A stretch of DNA of 64,000 nt from Pseudomonas fluorescens (GTDB taxonomy: Bacteria > Pseudomonadota > Gammaproteobacteria > Pseudomonadales > Pseudomonadaceae): contig LR782234.1 in NCBI GenBank assembly GCA_902825215.1, positions 496,001 to 560,000 of the forward strand, in the 5' to 3' direction. This document shows positions 1-9,487 of the stretch, in pieces. Position 1 is the first letter of the stretch, and each line of letters starts with the position of its first letter. The notes under the pieces were generated by a model. That model ran no database searches and was not told the DNA's origin. It saw only the letters and a program-made list of their open reading frames with translations. Made by a program: the position numbers and the translations under genes.

Positions 1-78
1 CACTGCCAAGTCGACCAGGGTTGTGGCCGATGTCAGCGCAGCGTGTGGGAAAAAGGCGAGGGGCAAGTTTCTTCAGGC

Positions 79-107
79 AAAAAAAAGCCCCGCCAGATGA
101 CGGGGTT
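79..107 (-). terminator. Rho-independent terminator after aceF
   Basis: On the minus strand a CCCCG/CGGGG stem is followed by eight T residues, which is a canonical intrinsic terminator about 70 bases after the aceF stop. A second GC-rich hairpin without a T tract (ggccctcc/ggagggcc, 147-168) lies between it and the gene. The rest of 1-175 holds no gene I can support. Confidence 0.85.
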
Positions 108-175
108 GAGGTACGAGCGTGTGGCGCTCGAAAGGGTGCAGCAAGCGGCCCTCCGTTGCCGGAGGGCCGTTTGGA

Positions 176-2143
176 TTACAGCAGGATGGTGCGGATGTCG
201 CCCAACAGGCTGCCCAGACGCTGGGTGAAGCGTGCGGCTGCAGCGCCGTTGATCACACGGTGATCGTAGGACAGCGACAGTGGCAGCATCAGTTTCGGCT
301 GGAAGGCTTTGCCATCCCAGACTGGCTGGATGGTTGCCTTGGACACACCGAGGATCGCCACTTCCGGCGCGTTGACGATCGGCGTGAAGCCGGTGCCGCC
401 AATGTGACCGAGGCTGGAGATGGTGAAGCACGCGCCTTGCATCTCGTCCGAGGACAGCTTCTTGGTGCGGGCTTTTTCAGCCAGCGAAGCCGCTTCGGCC
501 GCCAGTTGCAGCAGGCTCTTCTGGTCGACGTTCTTGATGACCGGCACCAGCAGGCCATCCGGGGTGTCGACGGCGAAGCCGATGTTCACGTATTTCTTGC
601 GGATGATTGCCTTGCCGCTTGGTGCCAGCGAACTGTTGAAGTCCGGCAGCTCTTTCAGCAGATGCGCGCAAGTCTTGAGCAGCAATGGCAGGATGGTCAG
701 CTTGACGCCAGCCTTCTCGGCTACGGCCTTCTGTGCAACACGGAAAGCTTCCAGCTCGGTGATGTCCGCCGAGTCGAATTGCGTGACGTGTGGCACGTTC
801 AGCCAGCTACGGTGCAGGTTGGCAGCGCCGACTTGCATCAGGCGAGTCATCGGCACTTCTTCGATTTCACCGAAACGGCTGAAATCGACGACCGGGATCG
901 GCGGGATGCCCGCGCCACCGGTTGCGCCGCCAGCAGCGGCCGGTGCTTCCTTGGCCTTCTGCATCATCGCTTTGACGTAAGTCTGCACGTCTTCTTTCAG
1001 AATACGACCGTGCGGACCGCTGGCGCCGACAGCGCTCAGCTCTACGCCGAATTCGCGGGCCAGTTGACGCACGGCGGGACCTGCGTGAACTTTCGCGCCT
1101 GGCTTGGCCGGTGCAGCAGCGGGGGCAGCAGCAGGTGCAGCGGCAGCCGGGGCAGCAGCGGCAGGTGCCGGGGCGCTCGGTGCAGCAGCGGCCGCTGGAG
1201 CTGGAGCCGCAGCAGGCGCCGCGCCTTTGACTTTCAGCTTGAGGATCAGGTCGCCGGTGCCGACTTCGTCATCCAGCTTGATCGAAACGCTTTCAACCAC
1301 GCCAGCGGCAGGCGATGGAATTTCCATGCTGGCCTTGTCGGATTCCAGGGTGATCAACGACTGGTCGGCTTCGACGGTGTCACCGGCCTTGACCAGCACT
1401 TCGATGATCTTGGCCTTGCCGGCCGAACCGATGTCCGGAACGTGGATGTCCTGCACGCTGTCGGCGACCGGTGCCGCCGGAGCAGCAGCTGGAGCTGGCG
1501 CAGCGGCGGCAGGCGCAGCAGCCTGAGCCGGAGCGGCCGCAGCAGGCGCCGCAGCACCCGCCACTTCCAGATCCAGAATCAGATCGCCAGTGCCGACTTC
1601 GTCGTTGAGCTTGACGCTGATGGCCTTGACCACGCCAGCGGCAGGCGACGGGATTTCCATGCTCGCCTTGTCGGACTCCAGAGTGATCAGCGATTGATCA
1701 GCTTCGACGCTGTCGCCGACCTTGACCTGGATCTCGATGATCTGGGCCTTGCCCGACGAACCGATGTCCGGCACGTGCACTTGCTGTACCGAAGCGGCAG
1801 CAGGGGCAGCAGGGGCAGCGGCAGGCGCGGCAGCAGCAGGCGCCGCAGCCGGTTTTTCTTCAGCTTTCGCCGCCGGAGCAGCCGCTGGAGCAGGGGCCGC
1901 TTCAGCGGCGCCCTCGACTTCCAGCTCAAGCAGTTCGTCGCCTTCTTTCAGGCGGTCGCCCAGCTTCACTTTCAGGCTTTTGATGACGCCGGCTTTCGGG
2001 GCCGGCACTTCCATGCTGGCCTTGTCCGATTCCAGGGTCAGGATGCTCTGGTCGGCTTCGATGCGGTCGCCGACCTTCACAAACAGTTCAATTACTTCAC
2101 CTTCACCGCTGCCGATGTCAGGTACGCGAATGAGTTCGCTCAC
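176..2143 (-). CDS. aceF: Dihydrolipoamide acetyltransferase, pyruvate dehydrogenase E2
   Basis: E2 core of the pyruvate dehydrogenase complex; it passes the acetyl group from lipoyl-lysine to CoA. The 655-residue protein has three N-terminal lipoyl domains, each with an ESDKAS motif (lysines near 41, 159 and 270), joined by long Ala/Pro-rich linkers. A peripheral subunit-binding domain follows (HAGPAVRQLAREFGV region, about 360-395), then the catalytic domain ending in the DHRVING motif whose His is catalytic. It starts 11 bases after aceE, so the two form an operon. E. coli E2 also has three lipoyl domains; as I recall, P. aeruginosa AceF has two and is about 547 residues. The repetitive linkers produce long open frames on the opposite strand that are not genes. 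Confidence 0.97.
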   Translation of the reverse strand: MSELIRVPDIGSGEGEVIELFVKVGDRIEADQSILTLESDKASMEVPAPKAGVIKSLKVKLGDRLKEGDELLELEVEGAAEAAPAPAAAPAAKAEEKPAAAPAAAAPAAAPAAPAAASVQQVHVPDIGSSGKAQIIEIQVKVGDSVEADQSLITLESDKASMEIPSPAAGVVKAISVKLNDEVGTGDLILDLEVAGAAAPAAAAPAQAAAPAAAAPAPAAAPAAPVADSVQDIHVPDIGSAGKAKIIEVLVKAGDTVEADQSLITLESDKASMEIPSPAAGVVESVSIKLDDEVGTGDLILKLKVKGAAPAAAPAPAAAAAPSAPAPAAAAPAAAAPAAAPAAAPAKPGAKVHAGPAVRQLAREFGVELSAVGASGPHGRILKEDVQTYVKAMMQKAKEAPAAAGGATGGAGIPPIPVVDFSRFGEIEEVPMTRLMQVGAANLHRSWLNVPHVTQFDSADITELEAFRVAQKAVAEKAGVKLTILPLLLKTCAHLLKELPDFNSSLAPSGKAIIRKKYVNIGFAVDTPDGLLVPVIKNVDQKSLLQLAAEAASLAEKARTKKLSSDEMQGACFTISSLGHIGGTGFTPIVNAPEVAILGVSKATIQPVWDGKAFQPKLMLPLSLSYDHRVINGAAAARFTQRLGSLLGDIRTILL

Positions 2144-2154
2144 AAAATGTCTCC

Positions 2155-4800
2155 TCAGCAGTCCAGTGGGTTGCGTTTTTCCGGGTCGATGCCGAACTTG
2201 ACGATGGCTTCAGCCACGACTTTAGGTTCGATATCACCACGGTCAGCCAGTGCTTCCAGGGCTGCCAACACCACGAAATGACGGTCGACTTCGAAGAAAT
2301 GACGCAGTTTCTTGCGGCTGTCGCTGCGGCCGAAACCGTCGGTGCCCAGGACTTTGAATTCCTTGGACGGTACCCACTGACGGATCTGCTCGGCGAACAG
2401 CTTCATGTAGTCGGTAGAGGCGATGACCGGACCTTTGCGGCCGTTCAGGCACTCTTCGACGTAGCTCAGCTTCGGCTTCTGGCCAGGCTTGAGACGGTTG
2501 CTGCGCTCTACGGCCAGGCCGTCGCGACGCAGTTCGTTGAAGCTGGTAACGCTCCACACGTCGGCACCAACGTTGAACTCTTCACGCAGGATCTTCGCCG
2601 CTTCACGCACTTCGCGCAGGATGGTGCCGGAGCCCATCAGTTGAACGTGATGCGCCGCGTCGCGAGTGTCTTCCTCGAGCAGGTACATGCCTTTCTTGAT
2701 GCCTTCTTCGGCACCGGCCGGCATGGCTGGCTGCTGGTACGACTCGTTCATCACGGTGATGTAGTAGAAGATGTCCTGTTGCTCTTCGGTCATCTTCTTC
2801 ATGCCGTCCTGAATGATCACCGCCAGCTCGTAGCCGTAGGTCGGATCGTAGGTGCGGCAGTTCGGGATGGTCGCGGCCAGCAGGTGGCTGTGACCGTCTT
2901 CGTGTTGCAGACCTTCACCGTTCAGGGTGGTGCGGCCGGCGGTGCCGCCGATCAGGAAGCCACGGGTACGGCTGTCGCCGGCAGCCCAGGCCAGGTCGCC
3001 AATGCGCTGGAAGCCGAACATCGAGTAGAAGATGTAGAACGGCAGCATCGGCTGGTTGTGGCTGGAGTACGAAGTACCGGCAGCGATGAACGAGCTCATG
3101 GCGCCTGCTTCGTTGATGCCTTCTTCAAGGATCTGACCTTTCTGGTCTTCCTTGTAGAACATCACCTGGTCTTTATCGACTGGCTCGTAGAGCTGGCCGA
3201 CGGAGGAGTAGATACCCAGCTGACGGAACATGCCTTCCATACCGAAGGTACGGGCTTCGTCCGGGATGATCGGAACGATGCGCGGGCCGATTTCCTTGTC
3301 CTTGACCAATTGCGCGAGGATCCGCACGAAGGCCATGGTGGTGGAAATTTCGCGGTCGCCGGAACCGTCGAGGATTGCTTTGAGCGTGTCCAGATCCGGA
3401 GTCGGTACGCTGAAGCTCTGCGCGCGGCGCTGCGGTACGAAGCCGCCCAGTGCGGCTCGACGCTCCGCGAGGTAGCGGGCTTCGGCGCTGTTTGGCTCCG
3501 GCTTGAAGAACGGCAGGTTCTCCAGCTCTTCGTCCTTGACCGGGATGTCGAAGCGGTCGCGGAACAGCTTCAGGCTGTCGACATCGACTTTCTTGGTGTT
3601 GTGCGCGGTGTTTTTCGCTTCGCCGGCACCGGTGCCATAACCCTTGATGGTCTTGGCGAGGATGACGGTCGGTTGTTCTTTGTGGTTGACCGCTTCGTGG
3701 TACGCCGCGTAGACCTTGTACGGGTCGTGGCCGCCACGGTTGAGTTTCCAGATCTCGTCGTCGGACAGATCGGCAACCATTGCCTTGAGTTCAGGCGTGT
3801 TGAAGAAGTGCTCGCGAACGAACGCGCCGTCTTTGGCTTTGTAGTTCTGGTACTCGCCGTCGATGACTTCGTCCATGCGACGCTGCAGGATGCCGTCGAC
3901 GTCTTTTGCCAGCAACGGGTCCCAGAAACGGCCCCAGATGACTTTGGTCACGTTCCACTGTGCACCGCGGAACACGCCTTCGAGTTCCTGGATGATCTTG
4001 CCGTTGCCGCGAACCGGGCCGTCGAGGCGCTGCAGGTTGCAGTTGATGACGAAGATCAGGTTGTCCAGCTTTTCGCGGCCGGCCAGGGAGATCGCGCCCA
4101 GGGATTCCGGCTCGTCGCACTCGCCGTCGCCCAGGAAGCACCAGACTTTCTGTTTGCCTGGCTGGATGAAGCCGCGGTGTTCCAGGTACTTCATGAAACG
4201 TGCCTGGTAGATCGCCTGGATCGGGCCCAGACCCATCGATACGGTCGGGAACTGCCAGAAATCAGGCATCAGCCACGGGTGCGGATAGGACGACAGGCCT
4301 TGACCATCGACTTCCTGACGGAAGTTGTTCATCTGGTCTTCGGTGATGCGGCCTTCCATGAAGGCACGGGCGTAAACGCCTGGCGAGGTGTGGCCCTGGA
4401 AGTAGATCAGGTCGCCGCCGTGTTCGTCGGTCGGGGCCTGGAAGAAGTAGTTGAAGCCGATGTCATACAGGGTCGCACTGGAAGCGAAGCTGGAGATGTG
4501 ACCACCCAGGTCAGAATCTTTCAGGTTCGTACGCATTACCATGGCCATCGCGTTCCAGCGTACCAGCGAGCGAATGCGGCGTTCCATGAACAGGTCGCCA
4601 GGCATGCGTGCTTCGTGGGTAACGGGGATCGTGTTGCGGTAAGGCGTGGTGATGGCGTAAGGGAGCTGCGAACCGCTGCGGGTCGCCAGTTCACCCATAC
4701 GGGTCATCAGATAGTGAGCACGGTCTTCGCCTTCTTTGTCGAGAACCGATTCCAGGGCGTCCAGCCATTCCTGGGTTTCGACGGGATCGAGGTCTTGCAT
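2155..4800 (-). CDS. aceE: Pyruvate dehydrogenase E1 component, homodimeric type
   Basis: Thiamine-diphosphate-dependent decarboxylation of pyruvate and reductive acetylation of the E2 lipoyl group. At 881 residues it has the usual length of the homodimeric (E. coli AceE type) enzyme. The TPP/Mg site is visible as GDGECDE near residue 224 followed about 30 residues later by INCNLQRLDG. The conserved N-terminal segment (VETQEWLDALESVL) and the C-terminal transketolase-like domain are intact. It is the first gene of aceE-aceF, diverging from glnE across a 384-base gap that contains two palindromes (4912-4978) likely to act as operators for this promoter. Confidence 0.98.
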   Translation of the reverse strand: MQDLDPVETQEWLDALESVLDKEGEDRAHYLMTRMGELATRSGSQLPYAITTPYRNTIPVTHEARMPGDLFMERRIRSLVRWNAMAMVMRTNLKDSDLGGHISSFASSATLYDIGFNYFFQAPTDEHGGDLIYFQGHTSPGVYARAFMEGRITEDQMNNFRQEVDGQGLSSYPHPWLMPDFWQFPTVSMGLGPIQAIYQARFMKYLEHRGFIQPGKQKVWCFLGDGECDEPESLGAISLAGREKLDNLIFVINCNLQRLDGPVRGNGKIIQELEGVFRGAQWNVTKVIWGRFWDPLLAKDVDGILQRRMDEVIDGEYQNYKAKDGAFVREHFFNTPELKAMVADLSDDEIWKLNRGGHDPYKVYAAYHEAVNHKEQPTVILAKTIKGYGTGAGEAKNTAHNTKKVDVDSLKLFRDRFDIPVKDEELENLPFFKPEPNSAEARYLAERRAALGGFVPQRRAQSFSVPTPDLDTLKAILDGSGDREISTTMAFVRILAQLVKDKEIGPRIVPIIPDEARTFGMEGMFRQLGIYSSVGQLYEPVDKDQVMFYKEDQKGQILEEGINEAGAMSSFIAAGTSYSSHNQPMLPFYIFYSMFGFQRIGDLAWAAGDSRTRGFLIGGTAGRTTLNGEGLQHEDGHSHLLAATIPNCRTYDPTYGYELAVIIQDGMKKMTEEQQDIFYYITVMNESYQQPAMPAGAEEGIKKGMYLLEEDTRDAAHHVQLMGSGTILREVREAAKILREEFNVGADVWSVTSFNELRRDGLAVERSNRLKPGQKPKLSYVEECLNGRKGPVIASTDYMKLFAEQIRQWVPSKEFKVLGTDGFGRSDSRKKLRHFFEVDRHFVVLAALEALADRGDIEPKVVAEAIVKFGIDPEKRNPLDC

Positions 4801-4911
4801 GGCTTGCTCCAGGGCGGAAAGGCTTCCAGAATCGGTTGCCTGAGTTTGCGACTGGCCTTGTGGGCAGACGATTTAAAATTCTTGGATTGCCGACAGGTTG
4901 TTCCGGCGGCG

Positions 4912-4978
4912 TGTAGTTTTACTACAAATCTTCCGGCATTTCAGCCTTTCGAATGTATAGACGAGTAGTAAAACTACA
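4912..4978. promoter_or_regulatory. Paired 15-bp palindromes upstream of aceEF (HexR-like operator)
   Basis: TGTAGT-TTT-ACTACA at 4912-4926 is a perfect inverted repeat. A second copy at 4964-4978 (AGTAGT-AAA-ACTACA) is the same motif with one mismatch. The centres are 52 bp apart, about five helical turns, which suits cooperative binding or a loop. The pattern fits the HexR (RpiR family) consensus TGTARTNNNAYTACA as I remember it, so regulation of pyruvate dehydrogenase by a central-carbon regulator is plausible. The rest of the 4801-5184 intergenic stretch carries the two divergent promoters, which I could not place with confidence. Confidence 0.55.
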
Positions 4979-5184
4979 GAAGAATGGCTCGTGGCCTCCA
5001 ACTGCGTTGTGAGAATAATCGTTAAGGTTGGTCTTTTGCCATCCGAAAAAGGTGAAACTTTGATATTCGCTGCCAACGACAATGAATTTTCAGCTATTTC
5101 TAACTTTTGTTCGACACTCCGGCGGGTAGCGGCTTTTCGCCAATCACTACAAGCGGCCGTTTACACGCCGATCAAGGATAGACC

Positions 5185-8124
5185 ATGACCCTGCCCGTGC
5201 TTGCCGAACTGCCCGCCATTCTCCTGCCGTTGGTCAATCGATCCGAGCAGTCGTTCCGTACGGCCGTCGCCGCGCTGGATGACGATCACGGGCTGGCAAA
5301 CTGGACGCCCGAGCGCTGGGCGCAGTTCGCCCGCGTCAGCGCTGCCAGCGAGTTTGTCATTGAACAGAGCGTTCGTGACCCTTTGATGTTACTGGCGCTG
5401 GTGCAGTCGGGCGAACTCGACCGGGCTTATGCACCGGGCGAACTGTGCACGCAAATTGCCGCCGCAGTAAATGCCGCGCAGAGCGAAGATGAGCTCGGCC
5501 GAGCCCTGCGCCGCCAGCGCGCCCGGCATCAGGTGCGGATCATCTGGCGTGACCTCACCCGCCAGGCCGATCTGGTGCAGACCTGTCGCGACCTCTCGGA
5601 CATGGCCGACGCCACCATCGATCAGGCCTATCAGTGGCTGTACAGCCGTCATTGCGAACAGTTCGGCACGCCGACCGGGCGCCGCAGCGGTCTACCACAG
5701 CAAATGGTCGTTCTCGGCATGGGCAAGCTCGGCGCCGTCGAATTGAACCTGTCCTCGGACATCGACCTCATTTTCGCCTATCCCGAAGGCGGCGAGACCG
5801 TTGGTGTGAAGCGCTCGCTGGATAACCAGGAATTTTTCATCCGTCTCGGCCAGCGCCTGATCAAGGCGCTCGACCCGATGACCGTCGACGGCTTCGTGTT
5901 CCGTGTCGACATGCGCCTGCGTCCGTACGGCTCGTCCGGTGCGCTGGTGCTCAGCTTCAACGCGCTGGAGCAGTATTACCAGGACCAGGGCCGCGACTGG
6001 GAGCGCTACGCGATGATCAAGGCGCGGGTGGTGGCCGGCGATCAGGTCGCCGGTGCGCAATTGCTCGACATGTTGCGGCCGTTCGTTTACCGGCGTTATC
6101 TGGACTTCTCGGCGATCGAAGCGCTGCGCACCATGAAGCAATTGATCCAGCAGGAGGTGCGGCGCAAAGGCATGGCCGACAACATCAAGCTGGGCTCCGG
6201 TGGCATCCGCGAGGTCGAGTTCATTGCCCAGGCCTTTCAGTTGATTCATGGCGGACGCGATCTGAGCCTGCAACAGCGTCCTCTATTAAAGGTGTTGAGC
6301 ACGCTGGAGGGGCAGGGCTATCTGCCGCCGGCGGTGGTCAGTGAGTTGCGCGAAGGCTACGAATTCCTGCGTTATACCGAACATGCGATCCAGGCGATCG
6401 CTGACCGTCAGACCCAGATGCTCCCGGACAGCGCACAGGATCAGGCGCGTATTGCCTTCATGCTCGGTTTCGCCGATTGGGACGCTTTCCACGAAAAACT
6501 GATGTTCTGGCGCGGCCGCGTGGCCTGGCACTTCGCTCAGGTGATCGCCGATCCCGACGAAGAAGAGGGGGCCGAAAGCGAAGTGGTGGTCGGCGGTGAA
6601 TGGCTGCCGTTGTGGGAGGAAGCGCAAGACGAGGAAGCAGCCTGCCGTCAGTTGCAGGAGGCCGGTTTTGCCGATGCGAGCAAAGCCCTGAAAGCCCTGG
6701 CCGGGTTGCGCAGCAGTCCGCAGTTGCGCGCCATGCAGCGGTTGGGGCGCGAACGGCTCGATGCGTTCATTCCGCGTCTGCTTGCGCAGGCGGTGGAACA
6801 TGCCAATCCGGATCTGGTGCTTGAGCGGGTGCTGCCGTTGGTTGAGGCGGTGGCGCGGCGTTCGGCTTATCTGGTGCTGCTGACCGAGAACCCCGGTGCC
6901 CTGCGGCGTTTGCTGACGCTGTGCGCGGCGAGCCCGTGGATCGCTGAACAGATCACCCGCTTCCCGCTGCTGCTCGACGAGTTGCTGAATGAGGGCCGCC
7001 TGTTCAAGCCTCCCTTGGCGCCGGAGCTGGCCGCCGAGTTGCGCGAACGCCTGACGCGGATTCCCGAAGATGACCTCGAGCAGCAGATGGAAGCCCTGCG
7101 CCATTTCAAACTGGCGCACCGCTTGCGCGTCGCCGCTTCGGAAATCGCCGGCAGCCTGCCGTTGATGAAAGTCAGCGACTACCTGACCTGGCTGGCCGAA
7201 GCGATTCTCGAACAGGTGCTGGCCCTGGCCTGGCGCCAGACCGTGGCCAAATACGGCACGCCGCTGCGCACCGACGGTACCTTGTGCGACCCCGGCTTCA
7301 TTATTGTCGGTTACGGCAAGGTCGGCGGTCTGGAGCTGGGGCATGGTTCGGATCTGGATCTGGTGTTCATTCACGACGGCGATCCGCAGGCGGAAACCGA
7401 CGGGCCGAAGTCGATCGACGGTGCGCAATTCTTCACGCGGTTGGGGCAGCGGATCATTCACCTGCTAACGGCGCAAACCAACTCCGGCCAGCTCTATGAG
7501 GTCGACATGCGGCTGCGACCGTCCGGTGCGGCGGGGCTGCTGGTCAGCTCGCTCGGCGCTTTCGCCCGCTATCAGGAAAACGAAGCCTGGACCTGGGAGC
7601 ATCAGGCGTTGGTGCGGGCGCGGGTGCTGGTCGGTAGTCAGGACGTTGGCCAGGCATTCGAGAAAGTCCGCGCGCAAGTATTGGGCAAGACCCGCGATCT
7701 GGCGACGCTGCAGCAGGAAGTCAGCGAAATGCGCGCGAAGATGCGCGACAACCTCGGCACCAAGGCTACCGCGGCCGGCACGGCGGCCAATGCCTTCGAG
7801 GCGACGGCGTCGTTCGACCTCAAGCAGGACGCCGGAGGTATCGTCGATATTGAATTTATGGTGCAATACGCGGCTCTGGCGTGGTCGCAAAGCCACCCGC
7901 CACTGCTGCGCTGGACCGATAACATCCGCATTCTGGAAGAGCTGGAACATGCAGGGCTGATGCCTGCCGAAGACGCCAGCCTGCTGCGCGAGGCTTATAA
8001 AGCCTACCGCTCGGCCGCGCACCGGCAGGCCTTGCAGAAGGATGCCGGGGTGATCCCGGGCGACCAGTTTGCCGAAGAGCGCCGGCAGGTCATGCGAATC
8101 TGGCGTGAGTTGGAGCTAAGCTGA
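5185..8124 (+). CDS. glnE: Bifunctional glutamine synthetase adenylyltransferase/deadenylase
   Basis: Attaches and removes AMP on glutamine synthetase in response to nitrogen status signalled through PII. The 979-residue protein shows the two nucleotidyltransferase domains of GlnE. The N-terminal one has GMGKLGAVELNLSSDIDL with metal-binding Asp near 192 and 194. The C-terminal one has GYGKVGGLELGHGSDLDL with Asp near 723 and 725. A PII-responsive helical region lies between and after them. Length and domain order are normal. It is divergent from aceE, and its stop is followed by a REP cluster before waaF, so it probably forms its own transcription unit. Confidence 0.97.
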   Translation: MTLPVLAELPAILLPLVNRSEQSFRTAVAALDDDHGLANWTPERWAQFARVSAASEFVIEQSVRDPLMLLALVQSGELDRAYAPGELCTQIAAAVNAAQSEDELGRALRRQRARHQVRIIWRDLTRQADLVQTCRDLSDMADATIDQAYQWLYSRHCEQFGTPTGRRSGLPQQMVVLGMGKLGAVELNLSSDIDLIFAYPEGGETVGVKRSLDNQEFFIRLGQRLIKALDPMTVDGFVFRVDMRLRPYGSSGALVLSFNALEQYYQDQGRDWERYAMIKARVVAGDQVAGAQLLDMLRPFVYRRYLDFSAIEALRTMKQLIQQEVRRKGMADNIKLGSGGIREVEFIAQAFQLIHGGRDLSLQQRPLLKVLSTLEGQGYLPPAVVSELREGYEFLRYTEHAIQAIADRQTQMLPDSAQDQARIAFMLGFADWDAFHEKLMFWRGRVAWHFAQVIADPDEEEGAESEVVVGGEWLPLWEEAQDEEAACRQLQEAGFADASKALKALAGLRSSPQLRAMQRLGRERLDAFIPRLLAQAVEHANPDLVLERVLPLVEAVARRSAYLVLLTENPGALRRLLTLCAASPWIAEQITRFPLLLDELLNEGRLFKPPLAPELAAELRERLTRIPEDDLEQQMEALRHFKLAHRLRVAASEIAGSLPLMKVSDYLTWLAEAILEQVLALAWRQTVAKYGTPLRTDGTLCDPGFIIVGYGKVGGLELGHGSDLDLVFIHDGDPQAETDGPKSIDGAQFFTRLGQRIIHLLTAQTNSGQLYEVDMRLRPSGAAGLLVSSLGAFARYQENEAWTWEHQALVRARVLVGSQDVGQAFEKVRAQVLGKTRDLATLQQEVSEMRAKMRDNLGTKATAAGTAANAFEATASFDLKQDAGGIVDIEFMVQYAALAWSQSHPPLLRWTDNIRILEELEHAGLMPAEDASLLREAYKAYRSAAHRQALQKDAGVIPGDQFAEERRQVMRIWRELELS

Positions 8125-8153
8125 AACGCGCCAGTGCAGCGATGAGTTTCGAA

Positions 8154-8376
8154 TGTGGGAGCGAGCCTGCTCGCGAAGGCGAAGTGTCAGGCGACGTCAA
8201 TGCTGGATATGTCGGCCCTTCGCGAGCAGGCTCGCTCCCACAGTGGATTTTCGGTGTTCAAGGTTTTGCGGCAAAACGAATAACCCTGTGGGAGCGGGCT
8301 TGCCCGCGATAGCGGAGTATCAGACGACACTAGTGTTGGTTGTGAAGACCCCATCGCGAGCAGGCTCGCTCCCACA
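8154..8376. repeat. REP cluster between glnE and waaF
   Basis: Four copies of the Pseudomonas REP palindrome (tgtgggagcgagcctgctcg type) lie at about 8154-8180, 8213-8242 (inverted), 8287-8313 and 8353-8376 (inverted). They form two facing pairs. The pairs can fold into large hairpins in RNA, which may terminate or stabilise the glnE message. This explains most of the 327-base gap; no gene is seen in it. Confidence 0.9.
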
Positions 8377-8451
8377 GAAGATCTACAGTGTTTGTAGAAT
8401 TCTCGAGGCGGGGAGGCGTAATTGCCTCCCCGGTTCGTTTTTGGAAAGCAC

Positions 8452-9486
8452 ATGAATATTTTGATCGTTGGGCCCAGTTGGGTCGGTGACATGGTGATGG
8501 CGCAGACACTGTTTCAGTGTCTCAAGCAGCGCTACCCGCAATGCGCAATCGACGTGCTGGCGCCCGAGTGGAGCCGGCCGATCCTTGAGCGCATGCCCGA
8601 AGTGCGCAAGGCCTTGAGCTTCCCGCTCGGCCACGGCGCGCTGGAGCTGGCGACGCGTCGGCGCATCGGCAAATCCCTCGCCGGGCAGTACGATCAGGCG
8701 ATCCTGTTGCCCAACTCGTTGAAGTCGGCGCTGGTGCCGTTTTTTGCCGGCATCCCCAAGCGTACCGGCTGGCGTGGCGAGTTCCGCTACGGCCTGCTCA
8801 ACGACGTGCGCACGCTGGATAAAGAACGTTATCCGCTGATGATCGAGCGCTTCATGGCCCTGGCTTACGAGCCCAACGCCGAGCTGCCGAAGCCGTACCC
8901 GCGCCCGAGTCTGCAAATCGACCCGGTGACCCGCGAAGCGGCATTGGCCAAATTCGGCCTGACCCTCGATCGCCCGGTCCTGGCCCTGTGTCCTGGCGCC
9001 GAGTTCGGCGAATCCAAACGCTGGCCGTCCGAGCACTACGCCAAAGTTGCCGAAGCGCGCATTCGCGAAGGCTGGCAGGTGTGGTTGTTCGGCTCGAAAA
9101 ACGATCACGCGGTCGGCGAAGACATCCGCGCGCGTTTGATCCCGGGCCTGCGTGAAGAGGCGGTCAATCTCAGTGGCGGGACTTCGCTGGCCGAAGCCAT
9201 CGACCTGCTGTCGTGTGCCGACTCGGTCGTCTCCAACGATTCCGGCCTGATGCACGTCGCCGCCGCGCTGAACCGCCCGCTGGTGGCCGTCTACGGTTCG
9301 ACTTCGCCGGGCTTCACCCCGCCTTTGGCCGAGCAGGTCGAAATCGTGCGCCTGGGGATCGAATGCAGCCCGTGCTTCGACCGTACGTGCCGGTTCGGCC
9401 ATTACAACTGCCTGCGCCAATTGATGCCGGACGCCGTCAACGACGCCTTGCACAAGTTGCACGGCTCCGTGGTCGAGGTTCATTAA
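8452..9486 (+). CDS. waaF: ADP-heptose:LPS heptosyltransferase II
   Basis: Adds the second L,D-heptose of the LPS inner core on the cytoplasmic face of the inner membrane. The start at 8452 is preceded by gga and gives the family-typical N-terminus MNILIVGPSWVGDMVMAQ; 344 residues is the normal length for a GT9 enzyme. Other GT9 hallmarks are LCPGAEFGESKRWP near 180-195 and SNDSGLMHVAAAL near 263-275 for ADP-heptose binding. It is the first gene of a core operon in which waaC, waaG, waaP and the following kinase genes abut or overlap. Confidence 0.96.
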   Translation: MNILIVGPSWVGDMVMAQTLFQCLKQRYPQCAIDVLAPEWSRPILERMPEVRKALSFPLGHGALELATRRRIGKSLAGQYDQAILLPNSLKSALVPFFAGIPKRTGWRGEFRYGLLNDVRTLDKERYPLMIERFMALAYEPNAELPKPYPRPSLQIDPVTREAALAKFGLTLDRPVLALCPGAEFGESKRWPSEHYAKVAEARIREGWQVWLFGSKNDHAVGEDIRARLIPGLREEAVNLSGGTSLAEAIDLLSCADSVVSNDSGLMHVAAALNRPLVAVYGSTSPGFTPPLAEQVEIVRLGIECSPCFDRTCRFGHYNCLRQLMPDAVNDALHKLHGSVVEVH

Positions 9487-9487
9487 G

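Noticed and set aside
1104..1526. Ala/Gly-rich 140-codon frame
   Set aside because: It is another reading of the aceF linker repeats, not an independent gene.
119..2281. Very long open frame on the plus strand opposite aceF
   Set aside because: It mirrors the high-GC coding bias and Ala/Pro repeats of aceF; the product is Ser/Arg/Gly low-complexity and no ribosome site or family motif is seen.
2278..4968. 896-codon open frame opposite aceE
   Set aside because: Antisense shadow of a strongly conserved gene; composition reflects reversed codons and no motifs are present.
8154..8376. Possible CRISPR array
   Set aside because: The repeats are palindromic REP units in inverted pairs with irregular spacing, and there are no cas genes.
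8153..8455. Short ORF across the REP cluster
   Set aside because: It translates repeat sequence (ERACSRR) and has no ribosome site.
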